A stretch of DNA of 52,325 nt from Mycobacterium innocens (GCF_900566055.1 NZ_UPHQ01000159.1:1-52325); one strand, 5' to 3'. Shown: positions 19,384 to 29,122, counted from the stretch's first letter. The notes: a model not told the origin generated them from the sequence alone. Made by a program: numbers and translations.

Positions 19384-20696
19384 CGCGGCCCCCCGGGCGC
19401 CGCCGGGACCGTGGGAGTCACCGGGACGAACTGTTCGCCGTTGGACGGCGCCGGTGGTGGAATCGGCTGCGGTGCATGCACGCTGACCGGGGGCGCGGGC
19501 GCTGCCGGAGCTACCGGAGTCATGGGGGCCGCAGGTGCCGGCGGTACGCCGAGCACCGGCGCCGCGGTGCCCGATTGCAGTGGTATCGGTACCTCAGCTG
19601 GTACCGGGGCCGGCACTTGACCGGGCAGCTGCACCGGCGCGGCGGGCGCCGAGCCGACGGGTGCCGGCGGCTGAAGCTGCAGCGGGAGCTGTCCCGGCAC
19701 GCCCGGCGCCTGGCCCGGTACCGCAACCGATCCCGGCACTCCCGGCGCCTGGCCCGGTACCGCAACCGATCCCGGCACGCCCGGCGCCTGGCCCGGTACC
19801 GCAACCGATCCCGGCACTCCCGGCAGCTGGCCCGGCAGGTGGTTGCTGTCGGCGCCCAGCGTCGATGCGCCGTCGGGAGTGCGGGGCAGCAACTGCGGGC
19901 CGGACCGGGCAGGCGGGGTCTGGTCACCGGGGCCCGGCAGGACCCGAACCGGAACCTCCGGGGGAACCACCGGCGGTTTCGGAGGCGGCGGCGGACCTTC
20001 TTCCGGCAGTTTCGTGTTCAGCGGGGGCGGCGGAACACCGTCAGCAGGCTTGGGGGTTCCCACCACCACCCAATTGCCGTCGGGCGCCTGAACCAAGTGG
20101 GCGGTGTCCCTGGTCGGAATCATGCCCTGCTTGCGGGCCGCCTCTGCCAGTGCCGGCGCAGACCCGGCCTCACGAACATCGCGCTCCAGCGCCTCCTTTT
20201 GCTGCTGCAAGATCCGCGTCCGCTCCCGAGCGTGGCTTAGCTGATACGAACGCTCGGCGGCATCGGTCGACAGCCACAAAGTCAGCGCCAGCCCGACGCC
20301 GAGCGACCCGATCACCAAGACCACAAACGGGACCTTGCTCAGCAAGGTGCGGGGGCGCAGGTCGACCGATGCCAGCCGGACGGCCAACCGCTCGCTCAAT
20401 TTGGGTCGCACTACCTTGGGCGCCTTGGCTTTTCGGGCCTTGGCCCGAGCTTTGGCCTGACTGGTGTTCTTGGGCCGGGCCGGACGGTCGACGGGCCGGG
20501 GCATCGGACTGGTCTGCGGTCCCGACTTCGGCATCCGCGCCTCGCGGTGCGGCGCCGTGGTCTTGCCCGCCCGGGAGCGACGCGACGCCGAGTCGGCTGC
20601 CGGGTGCCGGTTGGTGGCAGCGGAACGATCGCCTCCGCCGCGACGATCGCTACCGCGGCGGTTCCCCGGCACCCGAGCTTCGCGCTTCGCCGTCAT
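19380..20696 (-). CDS. FtsL-like proline-rich bitopic membrane protein (Rv2164c-like)
   Basis: Position between rsmH and pbpB, topology and heptad pattern all suggest the mycobacterial FtsL equivalent, which joins FtsQ in activating FtsW-PbpB. The 438-aa product has a basic cytosolic region (1-120), one membrane helix (about 124-144, [21 protein letters not shown]) and a short coiled coil ([21 protein letters not shown] split by charged residues). A long Pro/Val/Gly/Ala-rich exterior domain follows. That tail contains three copies of a 13-residue repeat and makes it longer than M. tuberculosis Rv2164c (about 384 aa). Both ends overlap neighbours by 4 bp. Confidence 0.88.
   Translation of the reverse strand: MTAKREARVPGNRRGSDRRGGGDRSAATNRHPAADSASRRSRAGKTTAPHREARMPKSGPQTSPMPRPVDRPARPKNTSQAKARAKARKAKAPKVVRPKLSERLAVRLASVDLRPRTLLSKVPFVVLVIGSLGVGLALTLWLSTDAAERSYQLSHARERTRILQQQKEALERDVREAGSAPALAEAARKQGMIPTRDTAHLVQAPDGNWVVVGTPKPADGVPPPPLNTKLPEEGPPPPPKPPVVPPEVPVRVLPGPGDQTPPARSGPQLLPRTPDGASTLGADSNHLPGQLPGVPGSVAVPGQAPGVPGSVAVPGQAPGVPGSVAVPGQAPGVPGQLPLQLQPPAPVGSAPAAPVQLPGQVPAPVPAEVPIPLQSGTAAPVLGVPPAPAAPMTPVAPAAPAPPVSVHAPQPIPPPAPSNGEQFVPVTPTVPAAPGGPR
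19701..19817. repeat. 39-bp minisatellite x3 in ftsL-like gene
   Basis: Three 39-bp units start at 19701, 19740 and 19779 and differ only in the first base (G, T, G), with partial units on both sides. In the coding frame each encodes 13 residues, [13 protein letters not shown]. The unit is a multiple of three, so expansion keeps the frame of the exterior Pro-rich domain. Confidence 0.93.
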
Positions 20697-21871
20697 GAAT
20701 CGCCCTTCCCGGTCGCGTGCTGCGGTTCCGCCTCATGGTCAATACGTTGCAACGCCCGCAGCCGCACCGCGGCGCTGCGTGGATTGCGTTCCATTTCGGC
20801 CGCATCCGCGCGTTCGGCGCCGTGGGTCAGCGACCGAAACCGCGGTCCGTGGCCGGGAAGCTCGACCGGAAGCCCGATCGGTGTTCTGGACGCGACCGCG
20901 TCGGCGAACACCCGCTTGACGATCCGGTCCTCCAGCGACTGGTAGGCCATCACCACGATGCGTCCGCCGACCCGGAGTGCGGCCATCGCAGCGGGAACGG
21001 CGCCGCGCAGCGAGTCCAGCTCTTCGTTGACCGCGATGCGCAGAGCCTGGAAGGTGCGCTTGGCCGGATGCCCGCCGGTGCGCCGGGCCGCAGCCGGAAT
21101 CGCCTGGTAGACAACAGCAACCAGCTCGGAGGTCGACGTGAACGGCGTGTGTGCGCGCTGCCGGACGATACGCCCGGCGATGCGGCGGGCAAACCGCTCC
21201 TCACCGTAGCGCAGCAGGATATCGGCCAGCGCGGCCTCGTCGTAGGTGTTGACGATGTCGGCCGCGGTCAGCGGTGTGTCCGGGTCCATCCGCATGTCCA
21301 GCGGAGCATCCTTGGCATAGGCGAAGCCGCGCTCGGCACGGTCGAGCTGCATGGAAGAGACGCCCAGATCGAACAGCACCCCGTCGACCGATTCGACTGC
21401 GCCATAACCTAACTCGGCCAGTGCCGGTGCGAGACCGTCGTAGCGGGTGCGTATCAGTGTGATCCGCTCGGCGAAGGACGCCAACCGATCCCGGGCAATG
21501 TCCAGGGCGCTCGGGTCGCGATCCAGCCCGATGAGCCGCAGGCCCGGCAACTCGCGCAAAAACCGTTCTGCGTGCCCGCCCGCGCCGAGGGTCGCGTCGA
21601 CCAGAATCGCCCCGGAGCCGTCCGGGTGGTGCCGGGTCAGCGCCGGAGCGAGCAGCTCGACACAGCGGCGCGCCAGGACGGGCACATGACCGAAATCCCT
21701 TGGGCCATCAGCCACCGTGACACCTCCCCGGGTGGGGCAATACCGGCCTGTCCACCAGTCTGGCCACCGTGGCGTCCCTGCACCGAGGTCCCTGTCCGAA
21801 GTCGCGAACCTGGCGTCGGGGAAGTACGCCAGGGTCGGTTCGGGCAGAGACCACGGTGCACGGACACGCAC
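20693..21871 (-). CDS. rsmH: 16S rRNA (cytosine-N4) methyltransferase RsmH (MraW)
   Basis: RsmH methylates C1402 of 16S rRNA with S-adenosylmethionine. Motifs are [13 protein letters not shown], the SAM loop [48 protein letters not shown] and [14 protein letters not shown] 21869-21871 is chosen because it follows the mraZ stop directly (TGAGGTG) and gives VRVRAPWSL, matching the M. tuberculosis N-terminus; the open frame further upstream lies inside mraZ. 392 aa. The extended N-terminus before the SAM domain is a mycobacterial feature. Confidence 0.96.
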   Translation of the reverse strand: MRVRAPWSLPEPTLAYFPDARFATSDRDLGAGTPRWPDWWTGRYCPTRGGVTVADGPRDFGHVPVLARRCVELLAPALTRHHPDGSGAILVDATLGAGGHAERFLRELPGLRLIGLDRDPSALDIARDRLASFAERITLIRTRYDGLAPALAELGYGAVESVDGVLFDLGVSSMQLDRAERGFAYAKDAPLDMRMDPDTPLTAADIVNTYDEAALADILLRYGEERFARRIAGRIVRQRAHTPFTSTSELVAVVYQAIPAAARRTGGHPAKRTFQALRIAVNEELDSLRGAVPAAMAALRVGGRIVVMAYQSLEDRIVKRVFADAVASRTPIGLPVELPGHGPRFRSLTHGAERADAAEMERNPRSAAVRLRALQRIDHEAEPQHATGKGDS

Positions 21872-21872
21872 C

Positions 21873-22304
21873 TCAGAAGATGTCGCCGAGTGCTTCATCG
21901 CTGGCCGCGGAGAAGTTCTCTTCATGGAGTTGCTGGTAGTCGTGCCAAGCCTGGGCATCCCAGATCTCGAGGTAGTCGACCGCGCCGATCACCACGCAGT
22001 CCTTGGAAAGACCCGCGTAGCGGCGATGGTCGGCCGACAGCGTGATCCGGCCCTGGCCGTCGGGGTGCTGCTCGTCGGTGCCGGCGGCAAGGTTGCGCAG
22101 GAACGCCCGTGCTTCGGGGTTGCTTCGCGGCGCCTTGCTCGCCCGGCGCGCCAGCTGCTCGAACTCTGCTCTCGGGTAGACGGCGAGGCTGTGATCTTGG
22201 CTTTTGGTGACCATCAACCCCCCTGCCAACGCGTCGCGAAACCTTGCCGGCAGCGTCAGCCGCCCCTTGTCGTCGAGTTTGGGCGTGTAGGTGCCGAGAA
22301 ACAC
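21873..22304 (-). CDS. mraZ: Transcriptional regulator MraZ
   Basis: MraZ is an AbrB-fold (SpoVT-like) DNA-binding protein that represses the dcw operon in other bacteria. The 143-aa product has the two tandem MraZ domains, each with a DxxGR motif ([14 protein letters not shown] and [14 protein letters not shown]). It is nearly identical to the 143-aa M. tuberculosis protein. GTG 22302-22304 has GGAGG seven bases upstream. A TGGGG-repeat operator lies 45-80 bp upstream, so autoregulation is likely. Confidence 0.97.
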   Translation of the reverse strand: MFLGTYTPKLDDKGRLTLPARFRDALAGGLMVTKSQDHSLAVYPRAEFEQLARRASKAPRSNPEARAFLRNLAAGTDEQHPDGQGRITLSADHRRYAGLSKDCVVIGAVDYLEIWDAQAWHDYQQLHEENFSAASDEALGDIF

Positions 22305-22348
22305 TAGGCCACCTCCCACCTAGAGCCGCTCGCTCACCCAAACACTTC

Positions 22349-22383
22349 AGCCACCATACCCCACAATCCCCCACTTCGCCCCA
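22349..22383 (-). promoter_or_regulatory. MraZ-type operator: TGGGG repeated every 10 bp
   Basis: On the minus strand TGGGG occurs at 22379-22383, 22369-22373 and 22359-22363, with a partial fourth (TGGCT) at 22349-22353, always one 10-bp helical turn apart. This matches the TGGG-N5/6 direct repeats known as MraZ boxes in other bacteria. A possible -10 (TATGGT, 22353-22358) lies inside the array, so bound MraZ would block RNA polymerase. Confidence 0.75.
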
Positions 22384-22635
22384 TTGATGCGGTGTCGCCG
22401 CGGTGTTTCCCCAAGAATCCGCGGTGCCAGGTCACTTTCGTGTCACCCCGCGCCCCGGCATCCAGCTCTCGGGTCACGCTAAAACCGCATTTCAGGGCTA
22501 GCGATGGGAAATGGGGCGCCAGGTGGGGCGCAGTGGGGCATTGCTAAGGTCAATAGCTCACGACTGGGTTTCGGTGTGGATTCCCCGACGTGACCCGCGA
22601 CCGGCGGCTCCGGCGCGGGACATCGGGTGCGCACG
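22384..22635. other. Spacer upstream of mraZ (no gene seen)
   Basis: The mraZ-DUF3040 spacer has no convincing reading frame. H37Rv carries an IS6110 copy at this point; none is visible here, so this is the uninterrupted arrangement. Upstream promoter elements of the dcw operon are expected here, but I see no clear -35. Confidence 0.5.
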
Positions 22636-22639
22636 AAAA

Positions 22640-22665
22640 ACGGGGCAGCCCCGTGGCTGCCCCGT
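22640..22665 (-). terminator. Intrinsic terminator after DUF3040 gene
   Basis: A perfect 11-bp stem (ACGGGGCAGCC / GGCTGCCCCGT) with a 4-nt loop is followed on the minus strand by TTTTT. It lies 20 bp past the stop at 22685. It would isolate the DUF3040 transcript from the dcw operon promoter. Confidence 0.88.
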
Positions 22666-22684
22666 AAGGTCTACGTTCGTTCGC

Positions 22685-23089
22685 CTACTCGTCGAAGCGG
22701 CGCCGGAACCGATCCTCCATCCGGCTGGTGAATGAGCCTCCGGCGCCTTTACTGCGACGCTGGCGGGCCCCCCCGGACGCTGGCCGAGAGTGATCCAGCC
22801 GCCCCGGCAACCGCGGCGCGGTGATGGCATAGACCACGCCGCCGAACATCACCACAAAACCGAAGACACTGAGGACCGGGAAGCTTCCGATCATCGTGGC
22901 CTTGAATGCCACCCCGGAAACCAGCATGGCCAGGCCGATGACGAACAACGCCGCACCCTGCAAGCGCCGCCGTGCCGTGGGTGCGCGGAAGCCCCCACCA
23001 CGGACACTCGACGCGAACTTAGGGTCTTCGGCGTAGAGCGCGCTCTCGATCTGCTCAAGCATCCGCTGCTCATGATCGGAGAGTGGCAT
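22685..23089 (-). CDS. DUF3040 membrane protein (Rv2169c-like)
   Basis: This 134-aa protein of the actinobacterial DUF3040 family begins MPLSDHEQRMLEQIESALYAEDPKFA, the family hallmark. Two membrane helices follow (about 46-62 and 70-90), then a basic C-terminal tail rich in Arg and Ser. Function is unknown. The ATG has GGAGGG four bases upstream. It is a single-gene unit: divergent from the acetyltransferase upstream and closed by an intrinsic terminator. Confidence 0.93.
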   Translation of the reverse strand: MPLSDHEQRMLEQIESALYAEDPKFASSVRGGGFRAPTARRRLQGAALFVIGLAMLVSGVAFKATMIGSFPVLSVFGFVVMFGGVVYAITAPRLPGRLDHSRPASGGARQRRSKGAGGSFTSRMEDRFRRRFDE

Positions 23090-23387
23090 TCGTCCCTCCT
23101 TGCCGACAGACTGTCACGTAACTACCGGTAGCAACGCGGATGCCCGTTGTGGGGGCAACTAACTCAGATGATACGAGGTCAATCCCAGCCGTACCACTGA
23201 TTCGCCGGCGATTCTATCCCGGCCGCACCCCGGCGCACGAATGCGCCCGACACCCCATGCGGTGCAACCGGTCACAAATTCCATATCGCTTCTTACCGGT
23301 GCGCGTGTCGACCGCTCGGCCAACCGCGGCGGCAGTGGTCCGATACTGGTGTTGAGGCACCGCAGCGGATCACCGCGAGGAGGGCAG

Positions 23388-24026
23388 TTGGCGATATTCC
23401 TCATCGATCTGGCCCCGAGCGAGATGGAGCGCCGCCTCAGGGAGGCCCTGACCGTCTATGTCGACGCGATGCGCTACCCCAGAGGCACCGAGAACCAGCG
23501 CGCCGCAATATGGCAGGAGCACATCCGCCGGCCGGGCTGGAAGGCTGTCGCCGCCGTCGACGTAGCGGACCCGGGCGGGGCCGATCCGTCCGGAATCGTG
23601 GGAGCCGATCCGGACAGCCGGGCGTCGGCGGCCGGCGATCTGAGCAGCGCACCGATGGTGGGCGTCGCGTACGGCTACCCCGGCGCCCCCGGGCAGTGGT
23701 GGCAGCAGCAAGTGGTCCTCGGGCTGCAGCGCAGTGGTTTTCCGCCGCAGGCGATCTCGCGGGTGATGAGTAGCTATTTCGAGTTGACCGAATTGCATAT
23801 CCAGCCGCGCGCCCAGGGCCATGGCCTCGGCGAGGCACTGGTCCGCCGGCTACTCGCCGGTCGGCAGGAGGACCACGTCCTACTGTCCACTCCGGAGACC
23901 AATGGCGAGGCCAACCGGGCGTGGCGGTTGTACCGGCGGCTGGGCTTCACCGACATCATCCGCGGCTACTACTTCGCCGGCGACCCCCGCGCGTTCGCGG
24001 TCCTGGGCCGCGCGCTACCGCTGTAG
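23388..24026 (+). CDS. GNAT-family N-acetyltransferase (Rv2170-like)
   Basis: This 212-aa protein has a C-terminal GNAT fold: the acetyl-CoA loop appears as QPRAQGHGLGEALVRRLL, followed by NRAWRLYRRLGFTDIIRGYYFAGD. TTG 23388-23390 (LAIFLIDLAP) is chosen by alignment with M. tuberculosis Rv2170 (206 aa) and the AGGAGG just upstream; the longer open frame starts in the promoter region. Rv2170 has been linked, from memory, to acetylation of isocitrate dehydrogenase and of isoniazid; whether that applies here is unknown. A Gly/Asp/Pro-rich insert (DPGGADPSGIVGADPDSR) is longer than in M. tuberculosis. Confidence 0.92.
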   Translation: MAIFLIDLAPSEMERRLREALTVYVDAMRYPRGTENQRAAIWQEHIRRPGWKAVAAVDVADPGGADPSGIVGADPDSRASAAGDLSSAPMVGVAYGYPGAPGQWWQQQVVLGLQRSGFPPQAISRVMSSYFELTELHIQPRAQGHGLGEALVRRLLAGRQEDHVLLSTPETNGEANRAWRLYRRLGFTDIIRGYYFAGDPRAFAVLGRALPL

Positions 24027-24123
24027 GCCCGACTCCGGACGGCTTGCCCAAGCGGCACGCCGGGTCTGGCACGATGACCTGGTGCGCGCCAGCTCTCCCT
24101 CGCTCTCAGCCCGCAAATCTCAC

Positions 24124-24810
24124 GTGACCGGGACCCGACGGCGCCGCATGCTGGCCATCGCGATGCTGTTGATGCTGGTGCCCCTGGCCACCGGATGCCT
24201 GCGGGTCCGAGCATCGATCACCATCTCACCCGACGACCTGGTGTCCGGTGAGATCATCGCCGCGGCAAAACCGAAGAACAACAAAGACGCCGGCCCTCAA
24301 CTCGACAGCAACAACCTGGCATTCAGCCAGAAAGTGGCTGTCTCCAACTACGACAGCGACGGCTACGTGGGGTCGCAGGCGGTGTTTTCCGATGTGACGT
24401 TCGCCGAGTTGCCGCAGCTGGCCAACATGAACTCCGACGCGGCCGGGGTGAACCTGTCGCTGCGGCGCAACGGCAACCTGGTGATTCTGGAGGGCCGGGT
24501 AGATCTGACCTCACTCACCGACGCCGACGCCGACGTCGAGCTGACCGTCGCCTTTCCCGGAACCGTGACCTCCACCAACGGTGACCGCATCGAGCCCGAG
24601 GTGGTGCAGTGGAAGCTCAAACCGGGCGTGGTGAGCACCATGAACGCTCAGGCCCGCTATACCGATCCCAACACCCGGTCATTCACCGCGGCCGGCATCT
24701 GGCTGGGCATCGGGTCGTTGCTGGCCGCGGGCGTGGTGGCACTGCTGGCCTGGATCAGCCGGGACCGCTCCCCCCGGCTCACGGCCGCGGGCGACCAGCC
24801 GCCGAAGTAA
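24124..24810 (+). CDS. lppM: Lipoprotein LppM
   Basis: This is an envelope lipoprotein implicated in M. tuberculosis in host-cell entry and phagosome control. The signal peptide has a RRRR n-region and MLAIAMLLMLVPLATGC with a lipobox Cys near residue 25. A beta/alpha domain follows (ITISPDDLVSGEII to WKLKPG), then a C-terminal membrane helix (IWLGIGSLLAAGVVALLAWI) and a short basic tail. The start is uncertain. GTG 24124 gives 228 aa, close to 227 in M. tuberculosis, but has no ribosome site. GTG 24082 lies six bases after CACGAT and could be a leaderless start of a longer form. Confidence 0.93.
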   Translation: MTGTRRRRMLAIAMLLMLVPLATGCLRVRASITISPDDLVSGEIIAAAKPKNNKDAGPQLDSNNLAFSQKVAVSNYDSDGYVGSQAVFSDVTFAELPQLANMNSDAAGVNLSLRRNGNLVILEGRVDLTSLTDADADVELTVAFPGTVTSTNGDRIEPEVVQWKLKPGVVSTMNAQARYTDPNTRSFTAAGIWLGIGSLLAAGVVALLAWISRDRSPRLTAAGDQPPK

Positions 24811-24834
24811 CCGGGTCGGGTCGCTCACCGGGCT

Positions 24835-24868
24835 CGGTTAATCCTCGGTTAGCCCCACGGTTAGCCCT
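24835..24868. repeat. Three imperfect ~12-bp repeats between lppM and Rv2172c-like gene
   Basis: CGGTTAATCCT, CGGTTAGCCCCA and CGGTTAGCCCT follow one another across the convergent 3' ends. The last carries the TAA stop of the minus-strand gene. The repeats are short and imperfect. Confidence 0.6.
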
Positions 24869-25757
24869 GCTTGTCGGGCGCCCAGTAGTCCAGCATCTCG
24901 GCGAAGGTCTCGAAAGCCGGCGCGGAAAGGCCGTAGGTCGCCTCGAAATGGATGCTCAGCGGAAAGCCGAGGTCCACGACACCGTCTAGCACGCGTTGAT
25001 AGAGGTCAACCATCAATCGGCGCTTCTGGGCGGGTTCGCTGCCGGCCAGCTTCTTGACGAACTCCTGCTCCTCGGCCACGGCCGCGTTGCCAGGGTCCTG
25101 GATCAACCAGTTGATCAAGCCGGCGCGAGCCTCGACCTTGGGGACGAACCCGAACGACAGCAGGATCTCGGGTCGGTGGTCGGTGGCCGCGGCGAACTCG
25201 GTCAGGAACGCCACGATCGCGTCGGAATACAACAACTGCGTCATGCCATAGGTCGCGCCCTGATTGCATTTGAAATTGAGCCGACCCTGCTCGCCGTCTC
25301 GGGTGGGAATCACGATCACACCACGGTTGGCCACCAGCTCCCGGTAGATCGACAACGCGTCGGTCGGCGCGATGCCGGAGCCTTCGCCGTCGTTCATCGT
25401 GCGCGGCACCCCGACGAACACGACGCCCTCCATCCCGGCGGCACACAGCTCGGCGAGCCTCTCACGCAGCGACGACTCGTCCATGAAGGCGGTGACCTGC
25501 GTGCACAGGCCGCTGATCGACGGCAGCTCCGGTCTGATGATCGACCAGAAGTCCAGGACGTCGAGCTTGGGCTGCATCGGGACCGGCCGATCGTCGTCCT
25601 CGGCGATCATCCCCGGGATCATCACGTGGCGGATTCGGCCGTCGAGGCCCGATTCGGCCGAGTACCGCAGCAATTTGTGCGCGTCTTCCAGTGCCCGTTC
25701 GTGGCCCCCGTCCACGTTCGGAGGAACCAGCTCGAGCGCGATGGTATTGAGCGTCAC
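24861..25757 (-). CDS. Methylenetetrahydrofolate reductase-like protein (Rv2172c-like)
   Basis: This 298-aa protein resembles M. tuberculosis Rv2172c, a non-canonical member of the MTHFR/FAD-linked oxidoreductase family thought to supply 5-methyl-tetrahydrofolate for methionine synthesis. Visible blocks are TIALELVPPN, HVMIPGMIAEDDDRPVPM, VFVGVPRTMNDGEGSG, GATYGMTQLLYSD and IHFEATYGLSAPAFETF. It lacks obvious close similarity to E. coli MetF in these blocks, so the assignment rests on the mycobacterial family. GTG 25755-25757 aligns with the known N-terminus and has AGAGG upstream. It converges on lppM with a 50-bp gap and diverges from idsA2. Confidence 0.88.
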   Translation of the reverse strand: MTLNTIALELVPPNVDGGHERALEDAHKLLRYSAESGLDGRIRHVMIPGMIAEDDDRPVPMQPKLDVLDFWSIIRPELPSISGLCTQVTAFMDESSLRERLAELCAAGMEGVVFVGVPRTMNDGEGSGIAPTDALSIYRELVANRGVIVIPTRDGEQGRLNFKCNQGATYGMTQLLYSDAIVAFLTEFAAATDHRPEILLSFGFVPKVEARAGLINWLIQDPGNAAVAEEQEFVKKLAGSEPAQKRRLMVDLYQRVLDGVVDLGFPLSIHFEATYGLSAPAFETFAEMLDYWAPDKQG

Positions 25758-25862
25758 ACGGCACCTCTTCCTCAGATTCCTCAGACGACTACTGCTCACA
25801 CCGCGCCACGCCGCGCACACCCCCCACCCGGGCCTCATCACAGGGCCATCACGACAGCATAG

Positions 25863-27089
<1,227 letters not shown>

Positions 27090-27093
27090 ACCG

Positions 27094-28635
27094 ATGACCA
27101 GTGCGACGCCCCCGCCGGAAACTGACTCGGCGACGAAACTGTCAGTGAACCAACGTATTTCACGATTTCGCGCATTCGCCGGAACCCCGCAGGCCAAACC
27201 CGCCTGGCTGGGTTTCCTGGGGGCCGTGCTGATCACCGCGGGAGGGTTGGGAGCCGGCAGCACCCGCCAGCACGACCCGCTGTTGGAGACGATTCACATG
27301 TCGTGGCTGCGCTTCGGCCACGGGCTGGTGCTGTCGTCGATCGTGTTGTGGTTGGGCGTGGGCATGATGCTGATCGCGTGGCTGTGGCTGGGCCGACAGG
27401 TCCTCGCCGGCGAAGCAACCGAGTTCACCATGCGGGCCACCACCGCATTCTGGCTGGCGCCGCTGCTGCTGTCGGTGCCGGTCTTCAGCCGGGACACCTA
27501 CTCCTACCTGGCGCAGGGCGCACTGCTGCGCGACGGCCTGGATCCCTATGCGGTGGGGCCGGTGGGTAACCCGAATGCGTTGCTGGACGACGTGAGCCCG
27601 ATCTGGACGATCACTACCGCCCCCTACGGTCCGGCGTTCATTCTGGTGGCCAAGCTCGTGACGATCATCGTCGGCAACAACGTGGTCGCCGGGACCATGC
27701 TGTTGCGCTTGTGCATGCTGCCCGGGCTGGCGCTGTTGATTTGGGCGGCCCCGCGCCTGGCACGTCACCTCGGCGCCGACGGCGCCACCGCGCTATGGAC
27801 CTGCGTGCTCAACCCACTGGTGCTCATCCATCTGATGGGTGGAGTGCACAACGAGATGCTGATGGTCGGCCTGATGGCCGCCGGCATCGCGCTCACCATG
27901 CAGCGTCGCCATGTCGCGGGCATCACGCTGATCACGGTGGCGATCGCGGTCAAAGCCACAGCCGGGCTGGCGCTGCCGTTCCTGTTCTGGGTATGGATGC
28001 GGCATCTGCGCGACGACCGGGGATACCGGCTGGTTCAGGCGTTCCTGGCAGCCGCCGCAGCGTCGCTGCTGATATTCGTGGCGGTGTTCGCGGTGCTGTC
28101 CGCGGTAGCCGGCGTCGGATTGGGATGGCTCACGGCGCTGGCGGGCTCGGTGAAGATCATCAACTGGTTGACCGTACCGACGGGAGCGGCGAACCTGATC
28201 CACGCTCTGGGCAGGAACTTCTTCACCGTCGACTTCTACACCTTGCTGCGGATCACCAGGTTCATCGGAATTCTGATCATCGCGGTGTCGCTGCCGCTGC
28301 TGTGGTGGCGGTTCCGGCGCGACGACCGGGCGGTGCTGGCCGGCATCGCGTGGTCGATGCTGATCGTGGTGTTGTTCGTCCCCGCCGCCCTGCCGTGGTA
28401 CTACTCCTGGCCACTGGCGATAGTGGCCCCACTGGCCCAGTCACGGCCGGCTATCGCGGCTATCGCCGGGTTCTCGACCTGGGTCATGGTGATCTTCAAA
28501 CCCGACGGATCACACGGCATGTATTCCTGGCTGCACGTCGGGTTGGCGACCGCGTTCGCGCTGCTGGCCTGGTATTCGCTGTACCGGGTGCCGGAGCCGG
28601 CTGCCCCAAGGGACGCAACGGAACCCGCTCAATAA
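27094..28635 (+). CDS. mptA: Alpha-(1->6) mannopyranosyltransferase MptA
   Basis: MptA is a GT-C fold polyprenylphosphomannose-dependent transferase that elongates the alpha-1,6-mannan core of lipomannan and LAM on the outer face of the membrane. The 513-aa protein has more than ten hydrophobic helices and the GT-C loop SRDTYSYLAQGALLRDGLDPY after the second or third helix, followed by TAPYGPAFILVAK and HLMGGVHNEM. The length fits the 516-aa M. tuberculosis protein. ATG 27094 lies four bases after the idsA2 stop, so the two are probably co-transcribed. Its TAA stop lies inside a 12-bp repeat array. Confidence 0.95.
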   Translation: MTSATPPPETDSATKLSVNQRISRFRAFAGTPQAKPAWLGFLGAVLITAGGLGAGSTRQHDPLLETIHMSWLRFGHGLVLSSIVLWLGVGMMLIAWLWLGRQVLAGEATEFTMRATTAFWLAPLLLSVPVFSRDTYSYLAQGALLRDGLDPYAVGPVGNPNALLDDVSPIWTITTAPYGPAFILVAKLVTIIVGNNVVAGTMLLRLCMLPGLALLIWAAPRLARHLGADGATALWTCVLNPLVLIHLMGGVHNEMLMVGLMAAGIALTMQRRHVAGITLITVAIAVKATAGLALPFLFWVWMRHLRDDRGYRLVQAFLAAAAASLLIFVAVFAVLSAVAGVGLGWLTALAGSVKIINWLTVPTGAANLIHALGRNFFTVDFYTLLRITRFIGILIIAVSLPLLWWRFRRDDRAVLAGIAWSMLIVVLFVPAALPWYYSWPLAIVAPLAQSRPAIAAIAGFSTWVMVIFKPDGSHGMYSWLHVGLATAFALLAWYSLYRVPEPAAPRDATEPAQ

Positions 28636-28675
28636 GCCACTCAATAGGCCCCTCAATAAGCCCCTCAATAAGCCA
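28628..28675. repeat. 12-bp tandem repeat x4 carrying stop codons of two convergent genes
   Basis: Four head-to-tail units of CTCAATAAGCC(A/C) start at 28628, 28640, 28652 and 28664. The second unit has TAGG instead of TAAG. Each unit has a stop in the mptA frame (TAA or TAG) and a TGA in the Rv2175c frame on the other strand. The mptA stop is in unit 1 and the Rv2175c stop is in unit 4. Confidence 0.93.
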
Positions 28676-29069
28676 TAGCCTGGGCGCGGCGCACGACTTC
28701 ACGCGCCTGATGCGCGTGGAGCGCATCGACCGGGCGAGCATTGCTCACGACATCGCGTGAGCCGTCGCGGGTAACGGTCAGCGACGGGTCGGGGGTGAAC
28801 AGCCAGCGCACGATCTCGGTATCGCGATAGCCGCCGTCGTGCAGGATCGTCAACAGTCCCGGCAGGCTCTTGACCACCTGGCCGGATTTGGTGAAGAACA
28901 CTTGCGGCACCACCACGCCGCCGGCACGCCGCACCGCGACCAGGTGACCTTCGCGCAGCTGCTGGTGCACCTTGCTGATCGGCACACCGAGAAGTTCGGC
29001 GACCCGGGCCAGGTCGTAAGTTGGCTCGTTGGGATCCAGAACATCATCGCCGGCGGGAATGCTGCCCAC
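28665..29069 (-). CDS. Winged-HTH DNA-binding protein, PknL substrate family (Rv2175c-like)
   Basis: This 134-aa protein has an N-terminal winged helix-turn-helix (YDLARVAELLGVPISKVHQQLREGHLVAVRRAGG) and a conserved C-terminal helical part ending ALHAHQAREVVRRAQAMAY. M. tuberculosis Rv2175c binds DNA and is phosphorylated by the adjacent kinase PknL, at Thr9 as I recall. Here the only usable start is GTG 29067-29069, six bases after TACACT, a leaderless-type promoter. The frame upstream contains no ATG/GTG/TTG, so the protein starts at the position of residue 13 of the M. tuberculosis protein and lacks the Thr9 region. Confidence 0.92.
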   Translation of the reverse strand: MGSIPAGDDVLDPNEPTYDLARVAELLGVPISKVHQQLREGHLVAVRRAGGVVVPQVFFTKSGQVVKSLPGLLTILHDGGYRDTEIVRWLFTPDPSLTVTRDGSRDVVSNARPVDALHAHQAREVVRRAQAMAY

Positions 29070-29075
29070 GGCGCA

Positions 29076-29081
29076 AGTGTA
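29076..29081 (-). promoter_or_regulatory. -10 element (leaderless) for Rv2175c-like gene
   Basis: TACACT on the minus strand is separated by six bases from GTG 29069, so the transcript should begin at or next to the start codon. It is back-to-back with the pknL promoter. Confidence 0.6.
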
Positions 29082-29122
29082 GAGCTTGGTGCACGTTGTC
29101 TCATCTGATTCACGCCGCCACC

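Noticed and set aside
22384..22635. Remnant of IS6110 as in H37Rv
   Set aside because: No inverted repeat ends or transposase fragments are visible; the spacer looks uninterrupted.
28628..28675. CRISPR-like array
   Set aside because: Units are only 12 bp and contiguous without spacers; no cas genes are present in the window.
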